From the NCBI RefSeq assembly GCF_035046485.1, contig NC_085138.1, positions 27,100,878 through 27,164,877 of the forward strand: a stretch of 64,000 bases of DNA. Reading direction: 5' to 3'. The DNA is from Aedes albopictus (lineage: Eukaryota; Arthropoda; Insecta; Diptera; Culicidae). Positions 1 through 10,042 of the stretch are shown here, piece after piece. The notes beneath the pieces were generated by a model that worked only from the letters and a program-made list of their open reading frames with translations, had not been told where the DNA came from and searched no databases. A program made the position numbers and the translations under genes. The number at the start of each line of letters is the position of its first letter. The first letter of the stretch is position 1.

Positions 1-690
1 TTTTCATTAATTTGCTGTTACATTTAAGAGAAAGTGCTTCCCCTCTTCTTAAATATGAATGTTGAAGGCGCGTTCTGCGATGTTAAAAATATTGAAAATG
101 CGTATAGATTTTGTAGAATATTTAAAAACAGTTTTGAAAAGAGGCGTGATAAAATCGGAACAATACTGTATACCACTTGAAATCGACTTGCTTACTGATA
201 AAATTGCTAAGTGTATTGTGAATTGCCAAGCAATAAATCGGAGTGTCGTTTTATAACGGTTCAAAATTGTGAGTAGTTAGTGAGTTTGGGAAGAGCTATC
301 AAGTGAAATTATAGGTTTAAACGTAGCTTTTGTGATTCATCAAAAGTGTTAAATAATGCTTTTGTCACAGCGTTGATAAAATCATACTATTGTGTATTTT
401 AACACGGTTTAGAGCAAGTTTTGAAAGCCGTAATAAACTTGTCATGAAAATCAAAAAATAATGGCTATTCAGTTTGTCTAGAAAAGGTTACGAAAGTAGC
501 TTGACATGAAATTTGTAGTTTTTCAGCTTAAGCATTGTTAAATGTTTCATGTAAGCATTTTAGCATGCTCGTTACATCGATAAAACCATTATAAATTCCC
601 TCAAATGCTAAAATGCTGTCCAATTGTTACTTGGGAAGCTTTTCTTTGTTTTTGTTAATGTTTAGCAAGCAAAATGATTTTTGTGGGGGC
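1..690. other. AT-rich sequence, nothing recognised
   Basis: Unique-looking AT-rich DNA. The two short overlapping open frames at 49-264 sit on opposite strands and have no recognisable motif. I see no repeat ends or RNA gene here. Confidence 0.5.
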
Positions 691-750
691 CCCTAAAATG
701 TGGGGGCCCGGGGCCCTGACCCCCCTGGCCACCCCTTAGATCCGGCCCTG
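685..750. repeat. GC-rich transposon terminus (possible hAT end)
   Basis: A short, strongly GC-rich patch of G and C runs ends in a CCGGCCCTG-type motif, abutting the minisatellite that follows. The base composition is unlike its neighbours, and the reverse complement begins CAGGGCCGGA, which resembles hAT terminal repeats. No partner terminus was found, so this is a fragment at best. Confidence 0.3.
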
Positions 751-1950
751 GGAGTTTCTGAAATAGTTTCAGGAGAAATTCCTTATAGAATCCTAGGCGG
801 AATTCCGGAAGAAATCGCTAGATTATTTTAAGAAGAAATCCCTGGAGCAATTTTTGAAAGCACTGAAGGAAAAACAACTGTAATCCAAAAGGAATACCAG
901 GAGGTACTCCGGAATGAATCCCAGATGGAATGCCTGGATGAATCCATGGAGAAATTCCAGAAGAAATCCCTAGACGAATTTTGGAAGACAACCAAGCAGG
1001 AGTTTTGGAATTAATCCTTGTAGGAATTCGTGGAAAAAGCCCTGTAAGAATTCCTGAATTATTCCCGATCATCTCAAGAGGAGTTCTCAAAAAAATCCCT
1101 ATCGGAATTCCAGAAGAAAACCCATGGGGAACTCCTGAAGTATTCTCAATACGTATTTCTCAATACTTCATGGCGAAATTCCGGAAGAAATCCTAGGATG
1201 AATTCCTGCAGAATTTTCAAGGTAAATCCCAGAAGGAAGTCTAGAAGGAATTCCGGATGAAATTCTAGGAGGAATTTCAAAAAAAAGTCCCAGGAAACGT
1301 GAAGAACCCTAGAAAGCATTCCATAAGGAACTCTAGGAGGAATTCCTGTAAAAATCCCAATGGAAATTTCAGAAGAAATCCAAGGAGCAATTCTAGAAGA
1401 TATCTATGGACGAATTCCTGATGGAATTCTAGTGGGAAGAATGGAAGCAATCCCAGAAGCAATTGTGAAAAGAATCTCAAGATGAATATCTGAAAGGATC
1501 TCTGGATAAAATTCAGTAGGATTCTCAGAAAGAATTTCTGAAGAAGACTCAAGCGTTATTCTTGAAAAATATTCCACTGAAGAGTTTGTGGAGGAACCCC
1601 TGATAAAAATACACTACATTCTCTGAAAGAATCCCTGAAGAAATCTCAAGAGGAATTCTGGAAGACCTTCCAAGAGGAATTCTTGAAACAATCCATGAAA
1701 GAATCCTGGTAGGAGTTTTTGAAGGAATTCCCGAAATAATCTCAGTAGGTATTCGTGAAAAAATCGTGGAAGAATCCCACAAGGAATTCCGGAAGGAATT
1801 TCAAGACATGTTTCCGAATGCAGAATCCCGAGTGGTATTCCGGAAAAAATCTCAAAAGGCATTCGGTAGGGAATACTTGGAAAAACTTCTACAGAAATCC
1901 TTACATCTTCCCAGAAATTCCGAAAGGAATCCCTGGTTTAATTCGTAAAT
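745..1950. repeat. Degenerate GAATTC/GAAGAAATCC minisatellite, block 1
   Basis: About 1.2 kb made almost entirely of imperfect units of roughly 15 bases, such as GGAATTCCTGGAGGA and GAAGAAATCCC. Unit copies differ by many substitutions. Because unit lengths are near multiples of three and rarely create stops, both strands carry long spurious frames encoding peptides such as GIPSGIP or FLLEFLQEF. Orientation is the same as the block at 23.8-29.5 kb and opposite to the one at 16.6-22.9 kb. Confidence 0.9.
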
Positions 1951-3385
1951 GAATACCTGGCGCCGCTGGGCGTCGGTGCAGACGACTGTAATTTGACAAT
2001 TTCGACACTGTTTAAAACAACACTAAATTCAATTAAATTTGAATGTCGCACCTGCTCCAACAGAAAAAAAATCACTGTGTTTTCAGCCTTATGCAACCGC
2101 CGATTCAAATCAGCACCACGTCCAGCACCATATTTTTGGCTTCAATCCAGTTGTGTGTGGTTGACAGTCGTTTCATGGGGTTGTCATCTATACACTGATA
2201 AAATTGCAAAGTTAAAGTTTATAAAGGTTTAGATTTTACAATTTATAAGACATTACTATCGTAATTTCTATAGGTACAAACATAAACATTAAAGCACCTT
2301 GTTTAGCTTTAATAAGGGTACCTATTAAACGTATGTATGCAATCTATCACATTTATGTGTGGGCAAACATCATAAATAAAGATGAGATGTTATAGTTAAA
2401 AATTATATACTCCCACACATAATTTTGAAGTTTGGAAAACTCCTTTGAATACCAAGCAAGCAACGGCCATTATATGTGCATGAAACTTCGACAACGTTTG
2501 TGTTGGAAATTGTATTCGCTTTTTGAGGTAATTTTTAAACTCATTTATTTTTTGTTCAATAGATAATTAGTTGTTATCGTTTTAGGGATGTAAATGTAAG
2601 GAAGTAGGAGGAGCGTCGATAATTTAGCGGAAGCAGTTTCGTTCCCAGAACAATTACGACGAGGAACCGGAGGGGGCGAATCATTCGGCGAAGGGGCATT
2701 TTCGGAACAGTTTCGTGGCTAGCAACTGGCTGAATAATCGTGCTTCCGTCCGAAAACAATAACCCCAACCAAAGAACCACAGCCTAGACAAGAAGCACGG
2801 TGCCCTGGAGAAGTTGAACCTACTCGAGATGATTGCCAGCGGCAGTAGAAAGATTCGGGTGATGAGAAGCATCCAAACCTCCTGGACAAAATCGTGCCCC
2901 AAAGTATCTCAACCAAAGATCGCGATCAAGACCGCGACAGTGCCAGCAACATTCAGGAATCTTCCCACAGCAGGGGGACCAAATACGCCATATTCAATAC
3001 GGTTAAGTGCAAATTTTCGATGACGAGAAGACTGACGAAGATTGTAGCAATAGTGCTTCAATCTCCCTGCCGAACATTTCACCACAACTGGTCCTTTTCC
3101 TGCAAATTACCGACAAAGAATTAGTATGCTTTATAATCGGGTTTAACAATGAAATACTTATGTAATAAAATAAATACGACAACAGGAAATAAATGATAAC
3201 AAAAGCTATTAAAACAAATAATAACAATATTAAAAATTATAAATTCGAAACATAATTTTGAAGAGATCCGGATGCATAATAATGATATGGACTACATAAA
3301 TAAATATCATAAGGTTCACACATAAATATTATGGATGTGAGTTATAAATGTCATTTGGCACTCAATATGGACTTTATGTCGAAAA
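1951..3385. other. Spacer with decayed coding-like stretch around 2580-3130
   Basis: Mostly AT-rich. Between about 2580 and 3130 the base composition becomes more balanced and several short frames overlap, as in an old eroded coding sequence, but no family motif survives. The motif CACACATAA recurs around 2350-2420, 3310-3330 and, beyond the gypsy insertion, 8410-8470, suggesting that the insertion landed in an older repeat. Confidence 0.35.
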
Positions 3386-3390
3386 GACCT

Positions 3391-3542
3391 TGTAGTAATT
3401 ACTCGGACCACTGATTACGAGCCGCACGCTTGTTTACATTCTCCTCTTCATTCAACCTGTCATAGTCATAGTTCATGGTGTCGTCATTCAGGTGTTGTCT
3501 AGGCACAGATATAATAGAACAGATAATAAACTCGATACCACA
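3391..3542 (-). repeat. Gypsy 3' LTR
   Basis: 152 bp, base-for-base the same as 8237-8388. In element orientation it follows a purine-rich tract (AAAAAAAGGGAGA, complement of about 3543-3555), which would be the polypurine primer site for plus-strand synthesis. Confidence 0.95.
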
Positions 3543-3581
3543 TCTCCCTTTTTTTATTTAAACAAAGTTCACATTACAGAT

Positions 3582-5951
3582 TTAAAATTTCATTACACAG
3601 TCCTTGTAACGTTCAGGTTTCTTTATGTTGCGCCTAAGTCTACCTGGCGCTGCTTGGGTGGCATCCGGGACAACACTAGATTGATGTTCAGCTGTATCCT
3701 CGTCATTGGTGATATTCCGAGAAATGTCCAAAAGATTCCGAGACTCTTCAACTCGATCTTCTGCAGAAGAGACGCAAGGCGAGGCATATTCTTGCACCGC
3801 GGGCTCAATCACTGCTGAGGGCTCCACTGGAATCCTTTTGAGGTGACTTGAATTGCGATCATACTCCTTGCCTGTTTCATTATTTTGAACGGTGACACGT
3901 GGACCTTGCTTTGAAACGACAGTCATAACCGCTGGCCCATACGTCGTTGTTAGTTTGTTTCCACCAAGAACGTTTTTCATAAGCACCCGATCTCCAATGT
4001 CGATACTTGAGGCTTTCGCTTTACGACGTTGATCTTCCTCCTCTTTCCCTTTATCTTTAAGCTGTTGATCGCGGTCTCGGAAGTCCGAAGGGGACATTAC
4101 AGCTGAAGAAACATCAGATAAGCATGGTAACTTAGTACGAATGTTTCTACCGAACATAAGCTCGCTAGGAGTTTTACCAGTTGTGCTATGAGGAGTTGAA
4201 TAGTACATTTGCAGATATACTAACAGATCTCGTTTCCAATCCTGCTTCAAAGCCTGACTAATTTTGAGTCTCTTAACCAATGATCGATTTTGACGTTCCA
4301 CCAAACCATTTTCTTGTGGCCAATACGGAGTCGTTTTGTTCAAAACGATCCCACGACGGGCACAATACTGCTCAAACTCTGTACTCACGAACTGGCGACC
4401 GTTGTCTAATGTTATGGTTTGCGGATATCCAAGTCTGATGAAAATTTGCTCTAACCGTTCCGCAGTTTCTGAAGCCGTGATCTTCCGCATTATCTCTACC
4501 TCTTTATATCTACTGAAATAGTCAATTACGACTAACAGATAGTCACCGGAAGGCAACGGTCCGAGAAAATCTATCGCGATATCCATCCATGGTGCTTCGG
4601 GTAGCTTCCTTCTTTGCATAGGTTCGGGCCGTTCCGGTTGGCTGACAAGCCTACATCCTTCACAAGTGGCTACCATACGGGCGATCATATCATCCATTCC
4701 AGGCCACCAGCAGGAATACCTCAACCGTTGTTGCATTTTCGTGCGACCTGGGTGACCCTCGTGTGCTAGTTGTAACATACGCTGCCGCAGACTGCCTGGT
4801 ATAACCAATCTGGACCCTCGAACTATTAAACTTCCCACTTTGCCAAGCTCGTTTCGGAATGCATGATACGGTTTTATCACCTCTGATGTATAATTCCACA
4901 CCCCGTGATCCAAACATTCACGAATGGATTGTAGCTCAATATCTTCTTCGGAAGCTTTTTCTAGCTCGTTCACGTCAATGGCAGTCAGTTCAATCACATT
5001 GCGAATGTAGACCTCACAATCTTCATCAAACTCCTTCAGCTCTCCTGCACTTGGTAGACGAGAGAGCGGATCTGCTATATTGGATTTCCCTTTCCGGTAA
5101 ATGACATCATAGGTAAATGATTGCAACCGCAATACCCAGCGTTCAATGCGAAGACAAGGAGTTGAATTGGCGGAAAATATGGCTTCGAGCGGTTTGTGGT
5201 CTGTCTCCAATTCGAAACGAATTCCTAACAAGTAAATTTGAAACCTTTCCACCGCCCAAACCAGAGCCAAAGCCTCCTTTTCGGTTTGAGCGTATCTTCG
5301 TTCAGTTTCTGACAAACTCTTACTTGCATATGATACAACTCTGGGAATTCCTTCATAGAATTGAAGAAGGACTGCACCCAATCCAACAGGTGACGCATCG
5401 GCAACTACTCTTGTTTTGAGATTACGGTCGAAATGGGCCAAATTCTTCTCGTCACTAATCAATGAAACAAGATGGTCGAAAGCTTCTTGCTCCTCATGCT
5501 CCCACTTGAAAATAGATTGTGCTTTAGTGAGCTCCCGGAGTGGAAACGATACCGTGGCCAAATCTGGAATAAATGCTCCAACATAATTCACGAGACCGAG
5601 GAAACTCCGTACCTCTTCAGAAGTTTTTGGAGCTCTGAATGACTTGATGGCTTCAATTTTACTTTGTGATGGAGCCATTCCAAAAGCACCGAATCGATGA
5701 CCAACAAACTCAATCTCAGACAACTTAAATTGACATTTGGATTGATTTAACAGAATGTCATATTCACGAAGTTTATGTAAAACTTTCTTAAGTGCCTCAT
5801 CGTGCTCTTGTTCAGTACGTCCTGCGACGATGATGTCGTCAATGAAATTGATGCAATGGTCGCAACTTGATAGAATCTGCTCAAGAGTTTTTTTGGAATA
5901 CTTCTGGGGCACATGAGATTCCAAACATCAAGCGCTTGTAACGGAATAAAC
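3582..5951 (-). pseudogene. Gypsy RT-RNase H-integrase (C-terminal part, one frameshift)
   Basis: After the insert the frame runs into conserved RT sequence for about 18 codons and is then broken at a run of seven A (complement of 5888-5894). From 5924 a 780-codon frame continues. RT catalytic motif NFIDD is at residues 26-30, RNase H begins with VVADASPVGLG (first Asp about 176), integrase zinc-binding histidines and cysteines are at about 388, 391, 421 and 424, and the catalytic D, D, E are near 452, 507 and 543. A GPA-containing C-terminal module follows near residue 665. The stop at 3582-3584 lies just upstream of the polypurine tract. One base must be skipped at the A run to link the two frames, so this copy is probably non-functional, unless the assembly miscounted the homopolymer. 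Confidence 0.9.
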
Positions 5952-6069
5952 CTATAACATTTATAAAAAAAAGTTTAAGCTATGATTTCACGAAAAATTT
6001 ATTTCATCTTTAAAATCTACGCAAAGAAACATTTCAGACTGTTTCACGAATAGCTGTGTGTTTACTCAC
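5952..6069 (-). other. Candidate spliceosomal intron within gypsy RT
   Basis: 118 nt, read on the minus strand, starting GTGAGT (6069-6064) and ending TTATAG (5957-5952). A branch-point-like CTTAAAC is followed by a run of T near the 3' end, and the insert is far more AT-rich than the flanking coding sequence. It has an in-frame stop at its start. Joining the flanks at exactly these GT and AG sites returns the conserved RT reading frame with no residue missing or added at the junction. This is seen directly in the sequence; that it is spliced in vivo is inference. Confidence 0.75.
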
Positions 6070-7816
6070 CTTTATGTGTTATAAAGGTGGTCATCGGTTT
6101 GCTTTCATCTGCCAGTTTCAGCTGATGGAAAGCATCTTTGATGTCCAATCTCGAAAAACAAGTTGCTCCGTTTAACTTCCATCTAATGTCGTCGATTGTA
6201 GGAAGAGGATGTGTCTCACGCAAAATAGCCTTGTTCACCTGCCGCATATCAATGCATAAACGGATGTCACCGCTATCCTTCACCACTACAACCATCGGTG
6301 ATACCCAGCGACTCGGTTCGAATACTGGTTCGATGATATCATTGGCGAGCAGCTCCTCAAGCTTCTTCTCCACGCGCTCCAACGTAGCAAACGGCAACCT
6401 TCTCAATCTCTGCGAAACTGGTTCAACTGAACGGTCGACTGGTAAAAGTATTTCCACTCCACGGAAACTCGGAAATGGTTTTGACACTTCAACATGCTGA
6501 ACCAACTCGTGCTGACTTGGTAGTCCTACGATTAACACTCCCAGCTGCTTGGCTGTATGCCTGCCCAACAGCGGCTGAGGTCCCCCTTGGATGACGTAAA
6601 ACCGGGCCACTTCGCCTCGACTGTTGTTTCCGTCAGCTATTTCAATTTCCGCATCAAACATGACAGTGACTCTCAAGTTGTCATTTTGAGCATACGCTCT
6701 GAACTTTCTATCAGAGGGCATCAAGTCGGAGAGAACTTGTACTCCGTCTCTGCACATAGTTTCCCAGGTTGAATCGTCAATTATATTCGATTGAACTCCT
6801 GAATCAATCTGCATTTCGATCAAAATTCCTCCTACTTTTACCCACACCATGTCATCCAAATCGTTCGCAGAAGATACCATCTCAACCAGTTCGTCGGGTT
6901 TTCCTTTATCGGTTGAAGTCGCGTCGTCAATAGCATTCACCCGTTTGACGAACTTCCGTTGTTGTCCCTGAGGATGTTCCGCATGACTTCTGTAAGCTTC
7001 TCCGAAAGGTCTCTTCATTGGAGCTCGAGAGGTGGATGGCACTGGATTATCATTACGATTTCGGCAGACAGCACGAAAATGTCCGCGCTTTCCACAACTT
7101 GCACATGACTTATTCCTCGCTGGACATGGATCCTCGAACGAATGTGAACGTCCACAATATCGACAGGAAGCTTTCACACGATTAAGGCTTTCAGCATTAG
7201 AACTCTTCGATTGCAAGATCACTTGCCCACCAATTTGTTCACTCGCAGATCGTGAAATCTCATACGCATTAATCTGCTTTTGAAGCTCTTCCAAATTCAA
7301 TCCCGAATCTTGCAGCATTCTTTCGCGCAGTCCAGCTGGTACGAACTGAAGAATTTTATCGACAACAGCAATCGATGAACTTTCAGCAGCTGTTTTCCCA
7401 AAGTTGCACTTGGCTGCATGCACTTGTGCTCGCATCAAAAATTTTCCGAGGGTCTCGCCAGGCTCAGGTTTCATCCCCCAGAAAATGTATCGCTCGTGTG
7501 CGTCGTGTCGTTGTGGGGCAAAATAATCATCCAATTTCTCAATCGCCACTTCGTACGGATCAACACCCGCCTCAACGTCTTCCTCGACATCCGCACCAGG
7601 AATATTGAAAAATATTTCCTGTAGCTCAAACCCACCTTGAGCTAACAGCAGGTCCTTCTTTTCCGTACCTTTCGTGACCTTTGAAGCACGGACACAAATT
7701 TCGAAGCCGCGCTTCCATGTGTACCATTTATTCCTTCTCTCCGTTAGGGGAACATCTCCGACGGTAAACGGAGGCAAGTTAGCAATCAGTTTGCTGCTAT
7801 CCATTCTGCAATACAT
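6070..7816 (-). CDS. Gypsy Gag-protease-RT (N-terminal part of polyprotein)
   Basis: An open frame of 584 codons if read to its stop at 6062-6064; its last codons run into the intron-like insert, so the coding exon proper ends at 6070. Residues 1-200 are capsid-like Gag. Residues 218-251 hold two cysteine/histidine clusters, the second a retroviral zinc knuckle CASCGKRGHFRAVC. An aspartic protease active site (IDSG) is at about 337-340, with a PLLGRHTAKQLGV flap-like segment near 414-427. RT begins near 470, with the first catalytic region FSRLDIKDAFHQL at about 554-566. Gag, protease and RT share one frame. Without removal of the insert, translation stops two codons into it, giving a product lacking most of RT, RNase H and integrase. 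Confidence 0.9.
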
Positions 7817-8236
7817 TAAAGGTTATATTTCTGTTTTTTTGTTCTTTTTCTTTTACCTTAGGAAACACTTTCACCTCTGTCTTGCCGAGGTTTACGCCGC
7901 TTTCATGCGCGGATATCGCCTCTACCGTGTCGAGGATTTCGTCGCTTACTTGTCGCGAAATTCGCCGCTGTCGTGTCACGGAATGCGCCGCTAATCAGTC
8001 GCGGAATTCGCCGCTGCCTTGTCGCGGAGTCTTCAGTATTGCACTCACATACAATCCTTCTTCCTATTCTTCTTCTTCGGACTGAAGCATGGAATTAAAG
8101 GATTATTTATTAGGGAGTTTTCTCCTCCTTCCAAACAAAAAAATCACTTACCTCGTTTGCTTCGTCAAAGTAGTAAAAGAAAACAATCAAACAGGTAGAT
8201 TTATTTGTGGATTTATCCCAACTTTCGTCGTCAATT
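7817..8236 (-). other. Gypsy 5' leader
   Basis: The untranslated leader between the 5' LTR and gag. It holds a run of short related units around 7905-8030 built on CGCCGCT and GTCGCGGAATTCG, which may be packaging or structured RNA elements. No function can be shown from sequence alone. Confidence 0.6.
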
Positions 8237-8388
8237 TGTAGTAATTACTCGGACCACTGATTACGAGCCGCACGCTTGTTTACATTCTCCTCTTCATTCA
8301 ACCTGTCATAGTCATAGTTCATGGTGTCGTCATTCAGGTGTTGTCTAGGCACAGATATAATAGAACAGATAATAAACTCGATACCACA
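8237..8388 (-). repeat. Gypsy 5' LTR
   Basis: 152 bp, identical to the 3391-3542 copy, with TG...CA ends in both orientations. No strong TATA box is visible. The sequence just inside (complement of about 8217-8236) should contain the tRNA primer-binding site; I could not assign it to a tRNA. Confidence 0.95.
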
Positions 8389-8643
8389 GACCTCATAAGT
8401 GTTATGTTTCACATACATATATTTTATTTATCGAGTCAAATTGCAAAAAATTATGTAGTTTCACACATAAAAGGTATACGGAAAATATTCTCAGTGTAGG
8501 GTACTGCAAGCACCTGATCTAACCTCACTTTGTCCGACAGTTCAGCGAGCTTGTTTACAAGGTGTTAGAATTTTTAACGACCGGCAAAAATTAAATTTAC
8601 GTTTTCCGTCCCGAAACCATTCTGATACGGAAATATCGATTAT

Positions 8644-8741
8644 TCTTAGCACAGTGAAATGAACGTCTACTCAGTTACGGGTTTGAACAACTAATGACTT
8701 ATTTATTAAGAACATAATTCAAGGCTTACTTCGTGCCAACA
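8644..8741 (-). repeat. Copia 3' LTR
   Basis: 98 bp, identical to 13038-13135. Read on the minus strand it begins TGTTGGCACG and contains AATAAA, a poly(A) signal. The adjacent 8742-8748 is the complement of a polypurine tract (AAGGGGGGA). Confidence 0.95.
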
Positions 8742-8759
8742 TCCCCCCTTAAACTTGAA

Positions 8760-10013
8760 TTACTTGATTCCTAGACTTCTCCTTGCTTCCAGTAGTTTTG
8801 GTCCAGGAACAGGTTTAGTGAGGACGTCTGCTGTTTGTAAGTTTGATGGCACGTGTTGCAATTGGATTGATTTCAGTTCCACTTGTTCTCGTACGAAATG
8901 GTGGCGAATATCTATGTGTTTGCTTCGTGCGGAATATCCCATTTCTTTCTCAGCCAGAGCTATAGCGCTTTTGTTATCGCAACTTATCGGAATGGACATC
9001 GAAACTCCAGTCAGTTCATTGATGAAACCGCGCCACCAGATAGCTTCCTGTGTCGTAGCTGAAAGAGCCATATACTCCGCCTCCGTGGTTGATAATGCTA
9101 CCGTAGGCTGCCGGCGGGAACTCCAAGTTACTGCTCCACCGTTCTGAAGAAATACGTACCCACTGGTTGATCGTCTCGAGTCCACGTCGTTACCCCAATC
9201 AGCATCTGTGAACGCCTCGAATTGGTTACCAGATTTCTTGGAATAGACAAGTTTCATCGTTTTGGATCCTTTCAAATAGCGTAAAATTCGTTTGGCTGCT
9301 ATCCAGTGTACTTCTCCAGGATTAGAACAAAAACTGCTTACAGAACTAACGGCAAAACAAATGTCTGGTCTTGTGCATTGGGCCAAGAACTGCAAACTAC
9401 CCATCAGTTGTCGGAAAGGAACTCGCATCATCAATTCTCGTTCTGCTTCTGTCTTCGGGCACATCGTCTTGTTCAATTTTTGGTTTACATCCAACGGCGT
9501 TTGAACCGAATTGCACTCGGACATATTGAACTTCTCCAGCAAACTGTCGATGTAGGATTCTTGATCAATCGAAACCGTTCCGTCTCCTTTCGTAATCCTT
9601 AGTCCAAGCACTTGCTTTGCTGTACCAAGATCTTTCATCTTGAATTTCTTCATCAGTTCCTGCCTTACATATTCCGCCATCTTGTCATCGTTTGTAAAAA
9701 TTAGAAAATCGTCCACGTAAATCGTAACTATTATCATCTTGTCCCCGTCAACTCGATAGTAAACGCAGGTATCATATTTTGAGCGTATCAGTCCCATCTT
9801 GCGTAGTACTTTGTCTAATTTCAAATTCCAAATTCTGCTCGCTTGCTTCAAACCATATAGCGCCTTTTGTAGCTTACAAACTCTTTCCGTCCCGTCCTCG
9901 AAGCCTTCTGGTTGCTGCATATAAATCTCTTCATTCTTCAGCTCACCTTGCAAGAAAGCCGTTACAGCATCTAACTGGTAAATTGAAAGGTTGTTCTCAG
10001 CTGCCTTTGCCAT
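8760..10013 (-). pseudogene. Copia RT-RNase H (remainder of polyprotein)
   Basis: 417 codons open from an internal Met. It carries RT motifs DAVTAFLQGEL (residues 15-25), the catalytic YVDDFLIF (99-106) and LMGSLQFLAQCTRPDI (about 203-218), then RNase H with TDADWG (about 269-274) and STTEAEYMAL (about 308-317), ending beside the polypurine tract. It is the downstream part of the 10043-12973 gene: between them only two bases lie where nine are expected in related elements, a 7-nt deletion that shifts the frame. The initiator Met used here is therefore not a real start. Confidence 0.9.
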
Positions 10014-10042
10014 CAGGAACCGGATCGTCGCATAACGAACTA

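Larger units (their letters stand above)
3391..8388 (-). mobile_element. Complete-ended Ty3/gypsy LTR retrotransposon (mag-like)
   Basis: A 4998-bp element lying on the minus strand. It is bounded by two 152-bp LTRs that read identical throughout, starting TGTAGTAATT and ending ATACCACA on the + strand. It is flanked by a 5-bp target duplication GACCT (3386-3390 and 8389-8393). Inside are a Gag-protease-RT frame, an intron-like insert, and an RT-RNase H-integrase frame, in the order Gag, PR, RT, RH, IN that defines gypsy-type elements. The integrase region with TTPYWPQENGLVERQN wording resembles the mag/K02A2.6-like lineage; that lineage call is from memory of the family. Identical LTRs imply a recent insertion, yet pol is split by the insert and a 1-nt shift. 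Confidence 0.93.

Noticed and set aside
5885..5897. Programmed -1 frameshift at A-AAA-AAC in gypsy pol
   Set aside because: The heptamer is in the right phase, but a -1 shift does not enter the pol frame; a +1 or -2 change is needed, and the position is in the middle of the RT domain.
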